From contig CM046458.1 of NCBI GenBank assembly GCA_025506515.1, positions 43,226,731 to 43,290,730 of the forward strand: 64,000 nucleotides of DNA, in the 5' to 3' direction. The position numbers and the translations under genes were made by a program. Position 1 is the stretch's first letter; each line of letters begins with the position of its first letter. The notes beneath the pieces are model-generated. The model saw nothing but the letters and a program-made list of their open reading frames with translations. It did no database searches and had not been told where the DNA came from. Shown piece after piece: positions 32,802 to 42,136 of the stretch. The DNA is from Flaveria trinervia (taxonomy: Eukaryota > Streptophyta > Magnoliopsida > Asterales > Asteraceae).

Positions 32802-35618
32802 GTTTAGGTTAGGAACCCAAGCTTTGACTGTCTTGGGTTTCCCAGAGGCATCACACATCATAAACTCCACCCATTGACCCTTAGAGGTGAGGGTAGCTCA
32901 GGTTCCTTCTTGTTATCAGTATCAGACACGAGGGTGGACTTTTCTTTCCATAAGCCAGATTTGTGCAATGCCTGTTTATGATAAACAGTCGTCTGGCTTA
33001 CAGGTTGGACTTTAGGTTCACTAGCTCTTCTAGGTGGAGTTAGAGAACTCCGCTTAGAAGACCTAGGTCTAGAGTCCAGAAGATCAATCTTCTTCCTAGG
33101 TGTCTGATAGAAATGACAGTAGGAAGCAATGTGTCCACATTCTCCACAGTTGTAGCATGCCTGCTATCAACTTTATGAGTAGACTTTCTTTGTGGAGAAG
33201 TGCGTGACACTCTAGTAACATCAATCACTTTAGTTTTTGACTCTTGGATGTTTGATGTTTTCTCTGGTGTAACAAAATTTACTGATTTAACCTGTTTTAC
33301 TTTTTGGTTAACTGGTTTTTGACTTGAAGCATGTGAAAAAGTAACATTTGAAGTCCTTTTAGGTTCTGATTTGACTCTGTTTGACCCTGACTTTAAATTA
33401 ACTTTTTCAAATTCATTTTCCAGGTTAACACAAGGCAATTTACCCTTTGCCTTTGAAGTGGCCTCCTTTTGTTTCTTACCAGATTCAGTAGATGAACATG
33501 AGGTGTCTGGATCAGTAACAAGAGGAGTGGTCACCACATGATCCTTGATGGGGTTATTATTTACTGGTCTAGACTTAGTGTTCATCAAGGTCTCAGGTGG
33601 TGGTGGAACCACTTTGTAGCCTAATCCCTCCCCGTTATTCCTTTCTCTTACTAAGTGTTGGACTATGTGAAAACTAGTCCAACTATGCAGTTTCTGTTTT
33701 AATGAATTAACTTCGACTTCTAGAACTGCCTTTTGTTTCTTAGTGTCTTCTAGGGTTTAGATAGTACCTAATGTCATTTGCTTGGTTAAAAGCCACTACT
33801 TCGGTTTCCCTAAGTTGTTTAGTCAATAGGTCTATCTTTTCTTTATAACAATGCTCATTTTGTTTTAGTACTCTATTGCCTCAGTGCACAGACGTAAATC
33901 TTTTACTAAGTTATCATTATGATCTAATAACCTAGCAAATTTTTCATCTATGCTATTCCTAAACGTGTCACAATCAGAACAAGCATGGTTATTAAAAATT
34001 TGGTCAGTGGTACTTACCTGAGTTGGTTCAGAAGAGTTAGCCATCAGTGCAGCATCAGATGATTCTGGTTCTGTGATTCTGGCTTTTCTGTCTCTGATGT
34101 GGAAACTTCCTCATTGGCTTGTAACTGACCTCGGCTGCAGTTGTTTCTTCACTATGTGACATTGCAATCTCAACTGCTATATCACCTTCACTCGCAGAAT
34201 CATCGTCAATATCCTCAACACTGGCAATGTTAGATTCTCCTGGTGAGACAAACCTGAAACTCCAATCCTGTCCTTCATCATCATGAGCAGTTAAGGCTTT
34301 TGGATCCTTGTTTGATGAAGTAGAACTAGAGGCTTGCTTGTCTTGGCGAGTAAAGGATGAGAACGGGTTCCCATTCCCCGTCTTCTTTGGCTTGACACAT
34401 TCTCTTTTGAAGTGCCCCTTCTCACCACAGTTAAAGCAGGTCACTTTACTCTTGTCGAAGCCAAAGGTGGTGTCCTTAGTAGCAACCAAGTTCTGTCCAG
34501 TCTTTTTCACAAACTTCTTCGCCCTCCGGACAGCACTTGCTAAGGCCCACATTATATCCATTCTTTCAAGCTCCATCTCATCCACCTGCTCGTAGTCCTC
34601 ATCTGCCAGATGGCAGTTTCCAATCTTCCCGGCAACAAGTCCATCATATGAATGAACCACTGCTGCTAAAAGATCCATATGCTCTCGAGCTACTTCCACG
34701 GTCACATTACCGAGGTTCTCGATCTTCAGTTTGGTAGCGTTTGCTTCTGATCCAATATGATGGGTACATGATGACCCAGACGTGTCTGATCCAGAAGGAG
34801 AAGCATGTGAAGGACCTGACGAGCTAGACACAAAAGCAGTCTGGAGGGGTGCTCCAGATGTCTTAGCTTGAGGCGTGGCGTTGTATAAAGCTGGATTTTG
34901 TGTGTACGAAGACTTCTGAGCTCTATACTTCATCCTTAGTGCTTCTTCTCGCAACTTAAGAATGAAGTCATTTATATCCAGCTTTACAAGGATTCCATTC
35001 TGTCTCAGGTTAGACACGAATGTAGCCCACTTATCAGGCACCCGTCTGCGAAGTTGCTTACTTTCTCTTCCATGGTAGTAGCCACTCCATGTGTATGCAA
35101 TTCGCTCATCAAGTGGTAGAATCTGTCTATGACTTCGTCCAAACTTTCATTACCAATTGATGAGAAGTTATCGAATTCCTTCTTTAACTCCTTTGCCTTG
35201 ATTGCCTTCAATGATGCATTACCATCATATCTCTTCTCTAGCGCATCCCACAGTTTCTTGGACTGCTTGTTCTCTGAATACTGGTGGAATATGTCTTTGG
35301 GGATAGACTGAGTGATCAATGCATAAACTCTTTTCTCTGCATTGTACTTTACTTTCTGTGCGTCTGTCATCCCGCTTAATGTTAGTTTAACTCCATCAGC
35401 TCCCACTGGTGTACTATAACCTATCTCAATGGCTTCCCACAGATTAGGATCTACTCCATTAAGGTAGATCTCAAAACGTTGTTTCCAGTGGGGAAACTCA
35501 TCTAAAGTCAAAAGCTTTGGTGGTTTATTGTGATTCCCCACCTCACTCTCAAGCAACAGCAGGTTCTGTATCCTTGAGTCCTTCCCAGCAGTAAGGCTGA
35601 CATCTGATCTTCCATGAC
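32799..35618 (-). pseudogene. gag: gag of copy A
   Basis: The N-terminal capsid-type region has FPHWKQRFEIYLNGVDPNLW (about 35500), SKKLWDALEKRY (about 35250) and the retrotransposon Gag domain to about 34900. CCHC knuckle 1 (CFNCGEKGHFKREC) is at about 34440-34395 and knuckle 2 (CYNCGECGHIASYC) at about 33155-33110. A helical Lys/Asn-rich region lies between them. It ends AWVPNLN then TGA. The start is uncertain: no good ATG is in frame just before LESEVGNHNKPPK, and an ATG at 35618 (MEDQMS) needs a frameshift to join. Further frameshifts are near 35035, 34055, 33870, 33760 and 33140. About 900 residues is large for copia and typical of Sireviruses. Confidence 0.85.
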
Positions 35619-36094
35619 GAATAAACTTATAATCTAATCAAACAAACTTTCACTGATGCGACTGAAGGATGCGAATGAGCTAATCGTGCGTATAAGCTCT
35701 GCGATTGGTTCAATCGTGCGAATGAACTGGGCGATTGGTTCAGTCGTGCGAATGAATCTGGTGCGTATGAGCTATGCGAACGAACGGTTCAGTCGGCCGA
35801 ATGAGGTGCGACTAGGTCCAATCGTGCGTATGAGCAATGCGAATGGAGTCCAGTCGTACGAATGAGTCACTCGTGCGACTGAAGCTGCTGTTTTGCGAAA
35901 ATTTCTAGGTTTGACGGGTTTCAGCCGTAAAAATTCGAAATTTCACAAGTTCTAATCGCCTAAGTCCGTAGAAACCAAACGTCGATGAGCAGGGAACTTC
36001 CAAGATCACTTTTGATGCCAAAGATTGCGTTTTTAGTGTAAAAACACAACTTTTATGCAATCTTGATTGAATCAACACGTAATCAAGAGCCAAT
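35619..36094 (-). other. 5' leader of copy A with word array
   Basis: This lies between primer site and gag. A family A word array at about 35650-35885 is the fifth array of this element. No ORF is supported. Confidence 0.75.
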
Positions 36095-36107
36095 AGCTCT
36101 GATACCA
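36095..36107 (-). promoter_or_regulatory. Primer binding site, tRNA-iMet (A)
   Basis: The minus strand reads TGGTATCAGAGCT two bases inside the 5' LTR. It is complementary to the 3' end of initiator tRNA-Met, the usual primer of plant copia elements. Confidence 0.95.
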
Positions 36108-36109
36108 CT

Positions 36110-36815
36110 TGTTAGGACCTGGTATTGACGAAATACCTAGAGATCACGTGTAAACCAGATCAAATAGTGCGGAATCCTATTTGATTGGCGATCCAATCAG
36201 TGAGAACACACGAAGAATCAATCAAGGATTGAAACTAACGTTAGAAATCGATAAGGAATCGATCTAATGTGTTCTATGAACTTGGAGAACGATTTGGAAG
36301 GTTTCTGGACGGCTAGGGTTCGTCTGGAATCGTACTTGATCGAGTGTCCTTTTTTTCACGAATTGAGTTGTATTTATAGGTTGGCACTATTCAATCGTGC
36401 GACTGAACCATTAGTTTGGTTCAGTCGTGCGATTGAACCATGCGGTTGGTTCATTCGTGCGACTGAGTGTTCAGTCGTGCGACTGAGCCAATCTTATGTT
36501 ACAGTCGTACGACTGATCCAGTCTCCTGGTTCAGTCGTGCGACTGAGTCAATCGTGTGAAGTTCTTCATGGTATGGTTCATTCGCATGAGCCATTCGCAT
36601 GGGAACTTCATTAAGTTAAGTTTGAATGTTTTAGTTAAATAATATAATATTATATGTAATCATTCAAGTAATTATAAACCCAATCAATTCAGTCACGACT
36701 CATTCATGAACTATTAAACATTATAACCAACAGACTATCAATATCAGTTCATTAATCATACCAAACAAGATCTATTACATCACATATCATGATCTAGGGA
36801 CAACATGTATCAACA
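36110..36815 (-). repeat. 5' LTR of copy A
   Basis: 706 bp, TGTTGATACATG to CCTAACA on the minus strand. The word array at 36393-36605 abuts TATAAATA (36371-36378). It differs from the 3' LTR at about ten sites, many of them one-base indels (for example GTATTGACG versus GTATTTGACG). Confidence 0.95.
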
Positions 36816-37875
36816 AAAGAGCTCAGATGGCTGAAATGTAGACTGGGCAAAAGCCATGGTGTATGCTATAGAGGAGAGAAGGCAAACATGGTAGTTGAAT
36901 TATGCATGTATGGAGAGAATGTGATGGTGCTGAAGAAGGATAATGTTTCTTTATCCTCAGATTTCTGCAGATGATCTTTGATGATCTCATTTCCTAATTT
37001 GCCAAGGACAAAAAAACAAAGCACGGGGAGGTTAAAGTTATGCAGATGAACACCATATCTTCGTAGACTGTTGTGCCACTATCATGATTTCGTGAAAGAA
37101 CCATCGATGGGAACACATGTTCCACCCTGAAAGATGGAGTTAATCAGGAGGTGGATGGTCAAAAAATAAAAGAGCTGGGAGACCAGGGAACAAAGACAAT
37201 GCTGCTAAGAAAGAAAAAGATATGCGAAGGAACGATTATGTTTTTCAAGAGAGTGAATGAAAATGTCTAAGCAGGTAAGGGCTGAGAAAGAGATAAGATC
37301 GATAGAAAGCGATGTGGGTGATTTTGAAAGAACTAACAGAGATCAATCATTTACAGAGACCTCAAGGAGAGAGAGAGAGGTGGATTAAATAATGTGAATT
37401 AAATCTCAACAGCTCTCGTGCTAATGAGCTAAGTATGATGAAAACAACACTTACTAATCAAGAGATTAGAGAGAATAAGATGAGTTATTGAAGGTATGAG
37501 AAGATGTTGGTGGAGATCAAAGCATGTTGATAAAGAAGCTGTTTGAGCAATAACTGAGTTAAAGTTCTGCCGACCTACCCATCACTAACTCAATCTGAGT
37601 TAGATGATTAACTGATACTTCCAAATACCCATTCCTAATATGGGTAATCCTCCAGGGCAGGAGGGGGCACATCTGGTTGCAACAACTGAAGGACTGGGAG
37701 GTTCTGGAGTGGAGAAGGAGATGAAACTATGGAGAATGTGGAGAGATAATGGAAGTTGGTTTTTTGTTATATGGGATATGATATGATAATTATTTGTTGG
37801 TGAAGAGGAGTGAGCGACAATCTTTGAAAGGGAAGCTGAAAAACAAAGGGCTAACGTATGAGAAGAAGATATGAA
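36816..37875 (+). pseudogene. Middle part of ORF3, family C
   Basis: A one-base-shifted reading near 36955 gives PRFLQMIFDDL, which aligns with CMYPRFLQLIFNEK of A'. The following region is rich in Lys/Glu with many stops. An AG-rich run is at 37370. It continues ORF3 of C from the other side of copy A and ends at a truncated D LTR. Confidence 0.55.
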
Positions 37876-38275
37876 CATGTAAAAAGAGGGGTTCTAGAAC
37901 TCACTTTGAGTAGCTCTTAAGTATGGGTTCTTCCACTCGTTTGCATGAGTTCAACCGCCTAGAAACCCACTAAAAACATACACCCGAACACACACAACAC
38001 ACATAGCATACACCCGAGGACATAACCGGTTAAGAACACCATAAATCCATAACTTCTTACCTTGACCAAATTTTCAGCTGTTCTTGTTCAACCTGAGAGT
38101 TTTCGGGTCTCCTTTCTTCTCTTTCTAAAAATATCTGAGAGTTTTGATGTGAATAGCAACATGGGCGGCCATATTGGTTTATCTACCAACTTTTGAAGAC
38201 TTTTGTACTTTTTACCCCTTAACTTGGGTAAAATATCTTTTTTTCTTTGACTTAAAAAAACAACCAGGTGTTACA
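37876..38275 (-). repeat. Truncated LTR of family D
   Basis: The minus strand starts TGTAACACCTGG (38275) and ends in GTTCTAGAACCCCTCTTTTT (about 37880), which matches GTTCTAGGACCCCTCTTTTA of LTR D near 16120-16140. About 400 bp of the LTR 5' part remain. It interrupts ORF3 of family C. Confidence 0.65.
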
Positions 38276-39012
38276 GATTTAGAAGGAGATGTGTTTGAAA
38301 TGGATAAAAAGGAATGGTTTGTCAAAGAAAAAGAGCCTGAAGAACTGACTCCCTATTCCAAAACTTGGAAGGGTTGAACAAAAAGAGGCTGACAAGAGAA
38401 TCATCGGTTCGTGTTATAACCCCAGCCTCAAAATGTTTATGATGAAGAGGAGAGGGGGTGGTATCTCCTACATGCATAAAAGGAAGGCCTTTAGGACCTT
38501 ACCCAAATGTGATCTGAGGAGGTTGGCAGCATTGCCATTACTAAACGCCCATCTTAGTTAAAGAGCCTCATTGTTGGAGAAGGAGATAAAAAATGGATTG
38601 AATGAAAATTTTGAGTACTTTGGATTTATGAAAGTGGAAAGAAGCCGATCGAAGAATGACAAGGACTGGGAGACTGGGAAGGGAAAGATTATGCTAAGGG
38701 TGAAACCCCCAAAGACCGTGAATAGGGTTAGATTGGAAGTTCCCCTCCCCCAGCAACTACAGAACTTTGAGACTGGTTTTATGACAACAATACGGGGGAG
38801 CAGTGATCAGAGTGAAGAATGGCGGTGAATTCAAGGTATTTGATCCGATGGAGCTGTTCAGTTTTTGTGATGAAGACCTGCTGGTTCTTTGCAACAATCT
38901 TATTAAAGCAGGTGTGGGTGATGAGACGAGAAAGAAGCCAGTCTATTTATGATTGTGGCCAATAAGATTAGAGGTGTACGGGCAGAGGTGAAGAGGCTTG
39001 CAGAAGAGTGAG
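38276..39012 (+). pseudogene. C-terminal part of ORF3, family C
   Basis: Short matches to A ORF3 appear in order: KGKIMLRVKPPKTVNRVRLE (about 38682) corresponds to GKPKIVLKWSPPRTMSRIPL, and VFDPMELFSFCDEDLLVLCN (about 38838) corresponds to VFDPMWLTNLSANDVYTLYK. It ends KRLAEE and TGA near 39012. Several frame changes are present. Confidence 0.6.
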
Positions 39013-39345
39013 GGCGAAAAATCTAATCTAAGGTGAGTCCAACCTTTGCATGATCTTTAATACTCCCCCTAGGTTGGAACTCACCACCTTCAATCGTCTT
39101 GATTTGTTTCATTAGCTCCAGTCTCCCCTGCTGCCTTTGATATGTCTTCTGCAGCTCCTGCAACAACCTCCTTAGGGGCTTCAGCAAATGATTCACCTTG
39201 GTCTCTTCCTGCTTCATTAGCCCCTTCGGGATGAGCACTAGCTTGCTCGGCAGAACAATTTCACTGGCAGCGAAACTGTCTGCGAAACTAAGACTACTAT
39301 GTATAGTTTTGATCATTTTCATTGTGGATCAAGCTTGTAAAACCC
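39013..39345 (-). pseudogene. Inverted ORF3 C-terminal-like fragment with polypurine tract
   Basis: One minus-strand frame reads an Ala/Glu-rich tail (SFAEAPKEVVAGAAEDISKA) followed by TGA and then CCTAGGGGGAGT, which looks like an ORF3 end plus polypurine tract. Family C words (GCGAAACT) are at 39265-39295. It is opposed to the plus-strand C ORF3 end, making a head-to-head junction near 39031-39084. Confidence 0.4.
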
Positions 39346-39848
39346 TAATTTTTTATCCTTGTTTCAAGTAACCTTTGTAAGCAGTAATTTCATAGAAATA
39401 TCATTGTGCTTTGTTATTATTGAGTAAATTGTTCATCATTGTCTTACTTTGATTGAATTGTTATTGTTTTCAATCTTCATAATCCTTCTTGTCTATTGTT
39501 TTTATTTGATATTGAACGATTCAACAACTCATTTGTACTACAAATCGATCAAACGGACCAACACTCATATCCTAATATATTACAAAAATGATAAAAGTAC
39601 ATAAAGTAGAAAGCATAGAGTCAAGACCTCAATGTACAATTTACCAAAAGCATGAACCTTTCACCACTTGTGAAAGTTGGTGAGTCAACAGAGTTGCAGC
39701 GTAAAGGGTCCAACTTTATGTAAAGTACATCAGATAAAGATTGTATTCAAAGTCTTTGGGGATATATATGTCTTCACTTCTGGCTTCGGAAGACCTTGTC
39801 TTTGAAGGTTTGAAAGACTTCACTTTAGGCTTCAAAAGATGTGGTCTT
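39346..39848. other. Unassigned AT-rich stretch
   Basis: There is no ORF, LTR boundary or repeat I can name. It lies between the inverted ORF3 fragment and the B' LTR. Confidence 0.5.
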
Positions 39849-40612
39849 TGTTGGACCAAAAGAACCAATGAGCCAGAAAAAAACCGTTAGTCCCATAGAC
39901 ATCATAACAACTGAATGGTCTACAAAATCTAACAAGTCTGAAGACAAATTCTGAAGACAAGTCTGAAGACAACTGCTGAAGACAAGTCTGAAACAACTGC
40001 CGAAGACAAAGTCTGAAGACAAAGTCGAAGCACAACTGAAGATAAGTCTAAAGACAACAGCTGAAGACAAGTCTGAAGACAACATCTGAAGAAAAAGTCT
40101 AAAGACACTGCTGAAGACAAGTCTGAAGACCAAGTTCTCAAAAGTTGTCACATACGGAAAGTAGTTCTTTTCAGTAGTTGTGATGGTTTACTTTCAGTAG
40201 TTTTGTAATCAGTAAGTTTTATTTTATGTAAACATCTGAAGTTCTTACACTTCAGATGTTATAACTTCAGTAGTTGTAATTTTAGCTTGTACTTAACTTT
40301 TGTAAGGTGTCCTCGGTTGTTGTGGACATCTTTATTAGTTTAGTCTACTTTCAGTTGTTTGTATAAATCAGTAGCTGTCACTATCAAGTGACATCAGCTA
40401 ATGGCCATGTCTTTATAAAAGGACTGTTGACCTAATTTCTTTAACTGAAGCGTGTGGTGAATGAAAACATTCTCTTTGCAGAAAACTTTCTCTCTCTATA
40501 ACTGTTCCTGCTTGATTGAATATTCTATATTTAGCTTAAATTTCGTCTAATTCTTGTGCTATTATTCCGCTGCAATCTTATCTAATTGATCAAACTATAT
40601 CCCATCCTTTCA
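39849..40612 (+). repeat. 5' LTR of copy B'
   Basis: It starts TGTTGGACCAAAAGAACCAA, identical to the minus-strand start of the B LTRs, and ends CCTTTCA. It is 764 bp, shorter than B. Words (GAAGACAAGTCTGAAGACAA repeats, CAGTAGTTGT, CAGATGTTATAAC) fill 39925-40380, followed by a TATA box. Confidence 0.88.
40414..40420 (+). promoter_or_regulatory. LTR TATA box (B')
   Basis: TATAAAA in CTTTATAAAAGGAC follows the word array in the LTR. Confidence 0.6.
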
Positions 40613-40613
40613 A

Positions 40614-40625
40614 TGGTATCAGAGC
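40614..40625 (+). promoter_or_regulatory. Primer binding site, tRNA-iMet (B')
   Basis: TGGTATCAGAGC lies one base after the LTR end. Confidence 0.95.
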
Positions 40626-40837
40626 GGTTTAATCATTGATCGATTTAACAATTTAGCATTGAACCGCTCTTTGATATCTAAGTTTGATTGAATTAGCAAA
40701 TTTGCCAGAATTGTTTATAGGTTTGATTTTTCTGTTGCTTCCGGTGAATTAATTGAGATTCTCTTGTTAACGGTGTTTTGAGTTGGTTTGAGCTAAGATC
40801 TGTTAAAATCTCATCGACCTTTTTGAATTGGGTGAAA

Positions 40838-41198
40838 ATGGCTACATCAATTCAATGATCCTCACAATACTTGCTCCTCACAAAGCCTCCTATGCTGTTA
40901 TGAGTGGTATAACATAATGCCAACGCATGCTCCATCCCCTGTCGTCAACAGTTCAGGTTGTTTTGGAAATCTGTGTTCATGGACCAATAAACCTATTGTG
41001 AGTCTCCAGAAACCAATAGATTGGTTTGAAGAAGAAAGAGCATCTCAATGAGATCTAAAACTATTTGAAATTGATGCTAAAGCCCATTGATTCTTGCCAG
41101 TGGCCTGCCAAATGAAATCTATTTTTTGGACTTATGCATCATGAAACTGCTCATGTACATCTGGTTGCTCTGAAAGAACAATTTGAGGAACTGATGAT
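40838..41198 (+). pseudogene. gag: gag of copy B', N-terminal part
   Basis: ATG 40838 is the counterpart of the B gag start. The sequence follows B gag (TKPPMLV, the HHETAHDLW region, KEQFGGTDEV) at nucleotide level, with many stops. It breaks at 41198, where B is inserted. The continuation of the same gag sentence (LANNREILA in B) begins at 53645. Confidence 0.8.
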
Positions 41199-42100
41199 TG
41201 ACAGGATCAGTGATCACAAGTTTGATGTATCAGATAAAGCAGCGGAATACAAACACGAATTAGACAAATTGTAGCAAGCAATCGATACTTGTAAGCGTTA
41301 AGAGCATACGGTTATAGGAGAGAATATGAATTCTGATTTCTAGGAATGTTTATAGATGTAGAATATTTCTAATCGAATCATCAATCATTCCATTCAATTG
41401 CTCATATCGCTCAATGATTACAATGGTTGTCACTCCTTATAGAGTGCAACAGTCACTGCTGTTATCACGGAAAGTGACAACTGGCAGATCCAATACAGAA
41501 ATAACTAATTCTTAACAAACTACTGAAATGTTCACAACTACTGAGAACATATCAGCAAGTTAAGTACAAAATATAAAACTACTGAAACTACAACGACTGA
41601 AGAACAAGCTCTTCAGTCGTTTTACAAAACTACTGAAACAAAGAAAATAAAACTACTGATATCACAACTACTGAAGAAGTACTCTTCAGCAGTTGTGACA
41701 AACTACTGAGGCTTCAGTACTTGATCTTCAGACTTTGACCTTCAGGCGTTTCATCAGCTGATGACTTCAGTAGATATCATGATGACTTCAGTAGATATCA
41801 GCTGATGTCTTCAGTCTTTGTCTTCAGACTTTGTACATCAGTTGTTGATCTTCAGCACTTGTGAACTCTTCAGCTGTTGTACTTCAGTACTTTGGTCTTT
41901 CAGCTTCAGCACTTGTGTTCTTCAGCTGTTGTACTTCAGCACTTTGTTCTTCAGCTGTTAAGGTCTTCAGCACTTGATCTTCAGCTGTTGAAGTCTTCAG
42001 CACTTGTCAAACTACTGATGAGGCTTTCAGCAGTTGTTGTGATACCGTGTGGGACTTAGAGGTTTTCTGATCTTGGCTCATTGGTTCTTTTGGTCCAACA
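41199..42100 (-). repeat. 3' LTR of copy B
   Basis: The minus strand starts TGTTGGACCAAAAGAACCAA (42100) and ends GATCCTGTCA (41199). Family B words fill about 41520-42045. The TATA region reads CTTATAGAG here against CTTATATAGAG in the 5' LTR, a TA loss. Confidence 0.95.
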
Positions 42101-42113
42101 AACTCCCCCTGAA
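42101..42113 (-). promoter_or_regulatory. Polypurine tract (B)
   Basis: The minus strand reads TTCAGGGGGAGTT directly before the 3' LTR. Confidence 0.88.
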
Positions 42114-42136
42114 CCAATGCAGCCAAAACCTCTAAC

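Larger units (their letters stand above)
22689..36815 (-). mobile_element. Copia (Sirevirus-like) element, copy A, complete, 14.1 kb
   Basis: Both LTRs, primer binding site, gag, pol, spacer, ORF3 and polypurine tract are present. The two LTRs differ at only about ten places. Flanking 5-mers AAATA (22684-22688) and AAAGA (36816-36820) match at 4 of 5 positions, in line with a 5-bp target duplication. It splits ORF3 of family C. Despite near-identical LTRs, gag, pol and ORF3 each carry several one-base frameshifts. A 14-kb length with a third ORF is long for copia and fits Sireviruses. Confidence 0.95.
12224..39012 (+). mobile_element. Family C copia (Sirevirus-like) element, old and interrupted four times
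   Basis: Pieces in order are: gag end and pol 12224-15829, a repeated pol end 17902-18213, the spacer 20926-22323, ORF3 start 22324-22688, and ORF3 remainder 36816-37875 and 38276-39012. The pieces collinearly match the A and B plan. Interruptions are LTR D, the hAT element, complete copy A and a D fragment; copy A' lies in its gag. No C LTR was identified, so both true ends are unknown. The left part of C is presumably beyond the A' element, outside the window. Confidence 0.75.

Noticed and set aside
39929..40151. Minus-strand open stretches rich in FRLVFSS/LSSDLSS repeats
   Set aside because: They are translations of the GAAGACAAGTCTGAAGACAA repeats in the B' LTR, not genes.
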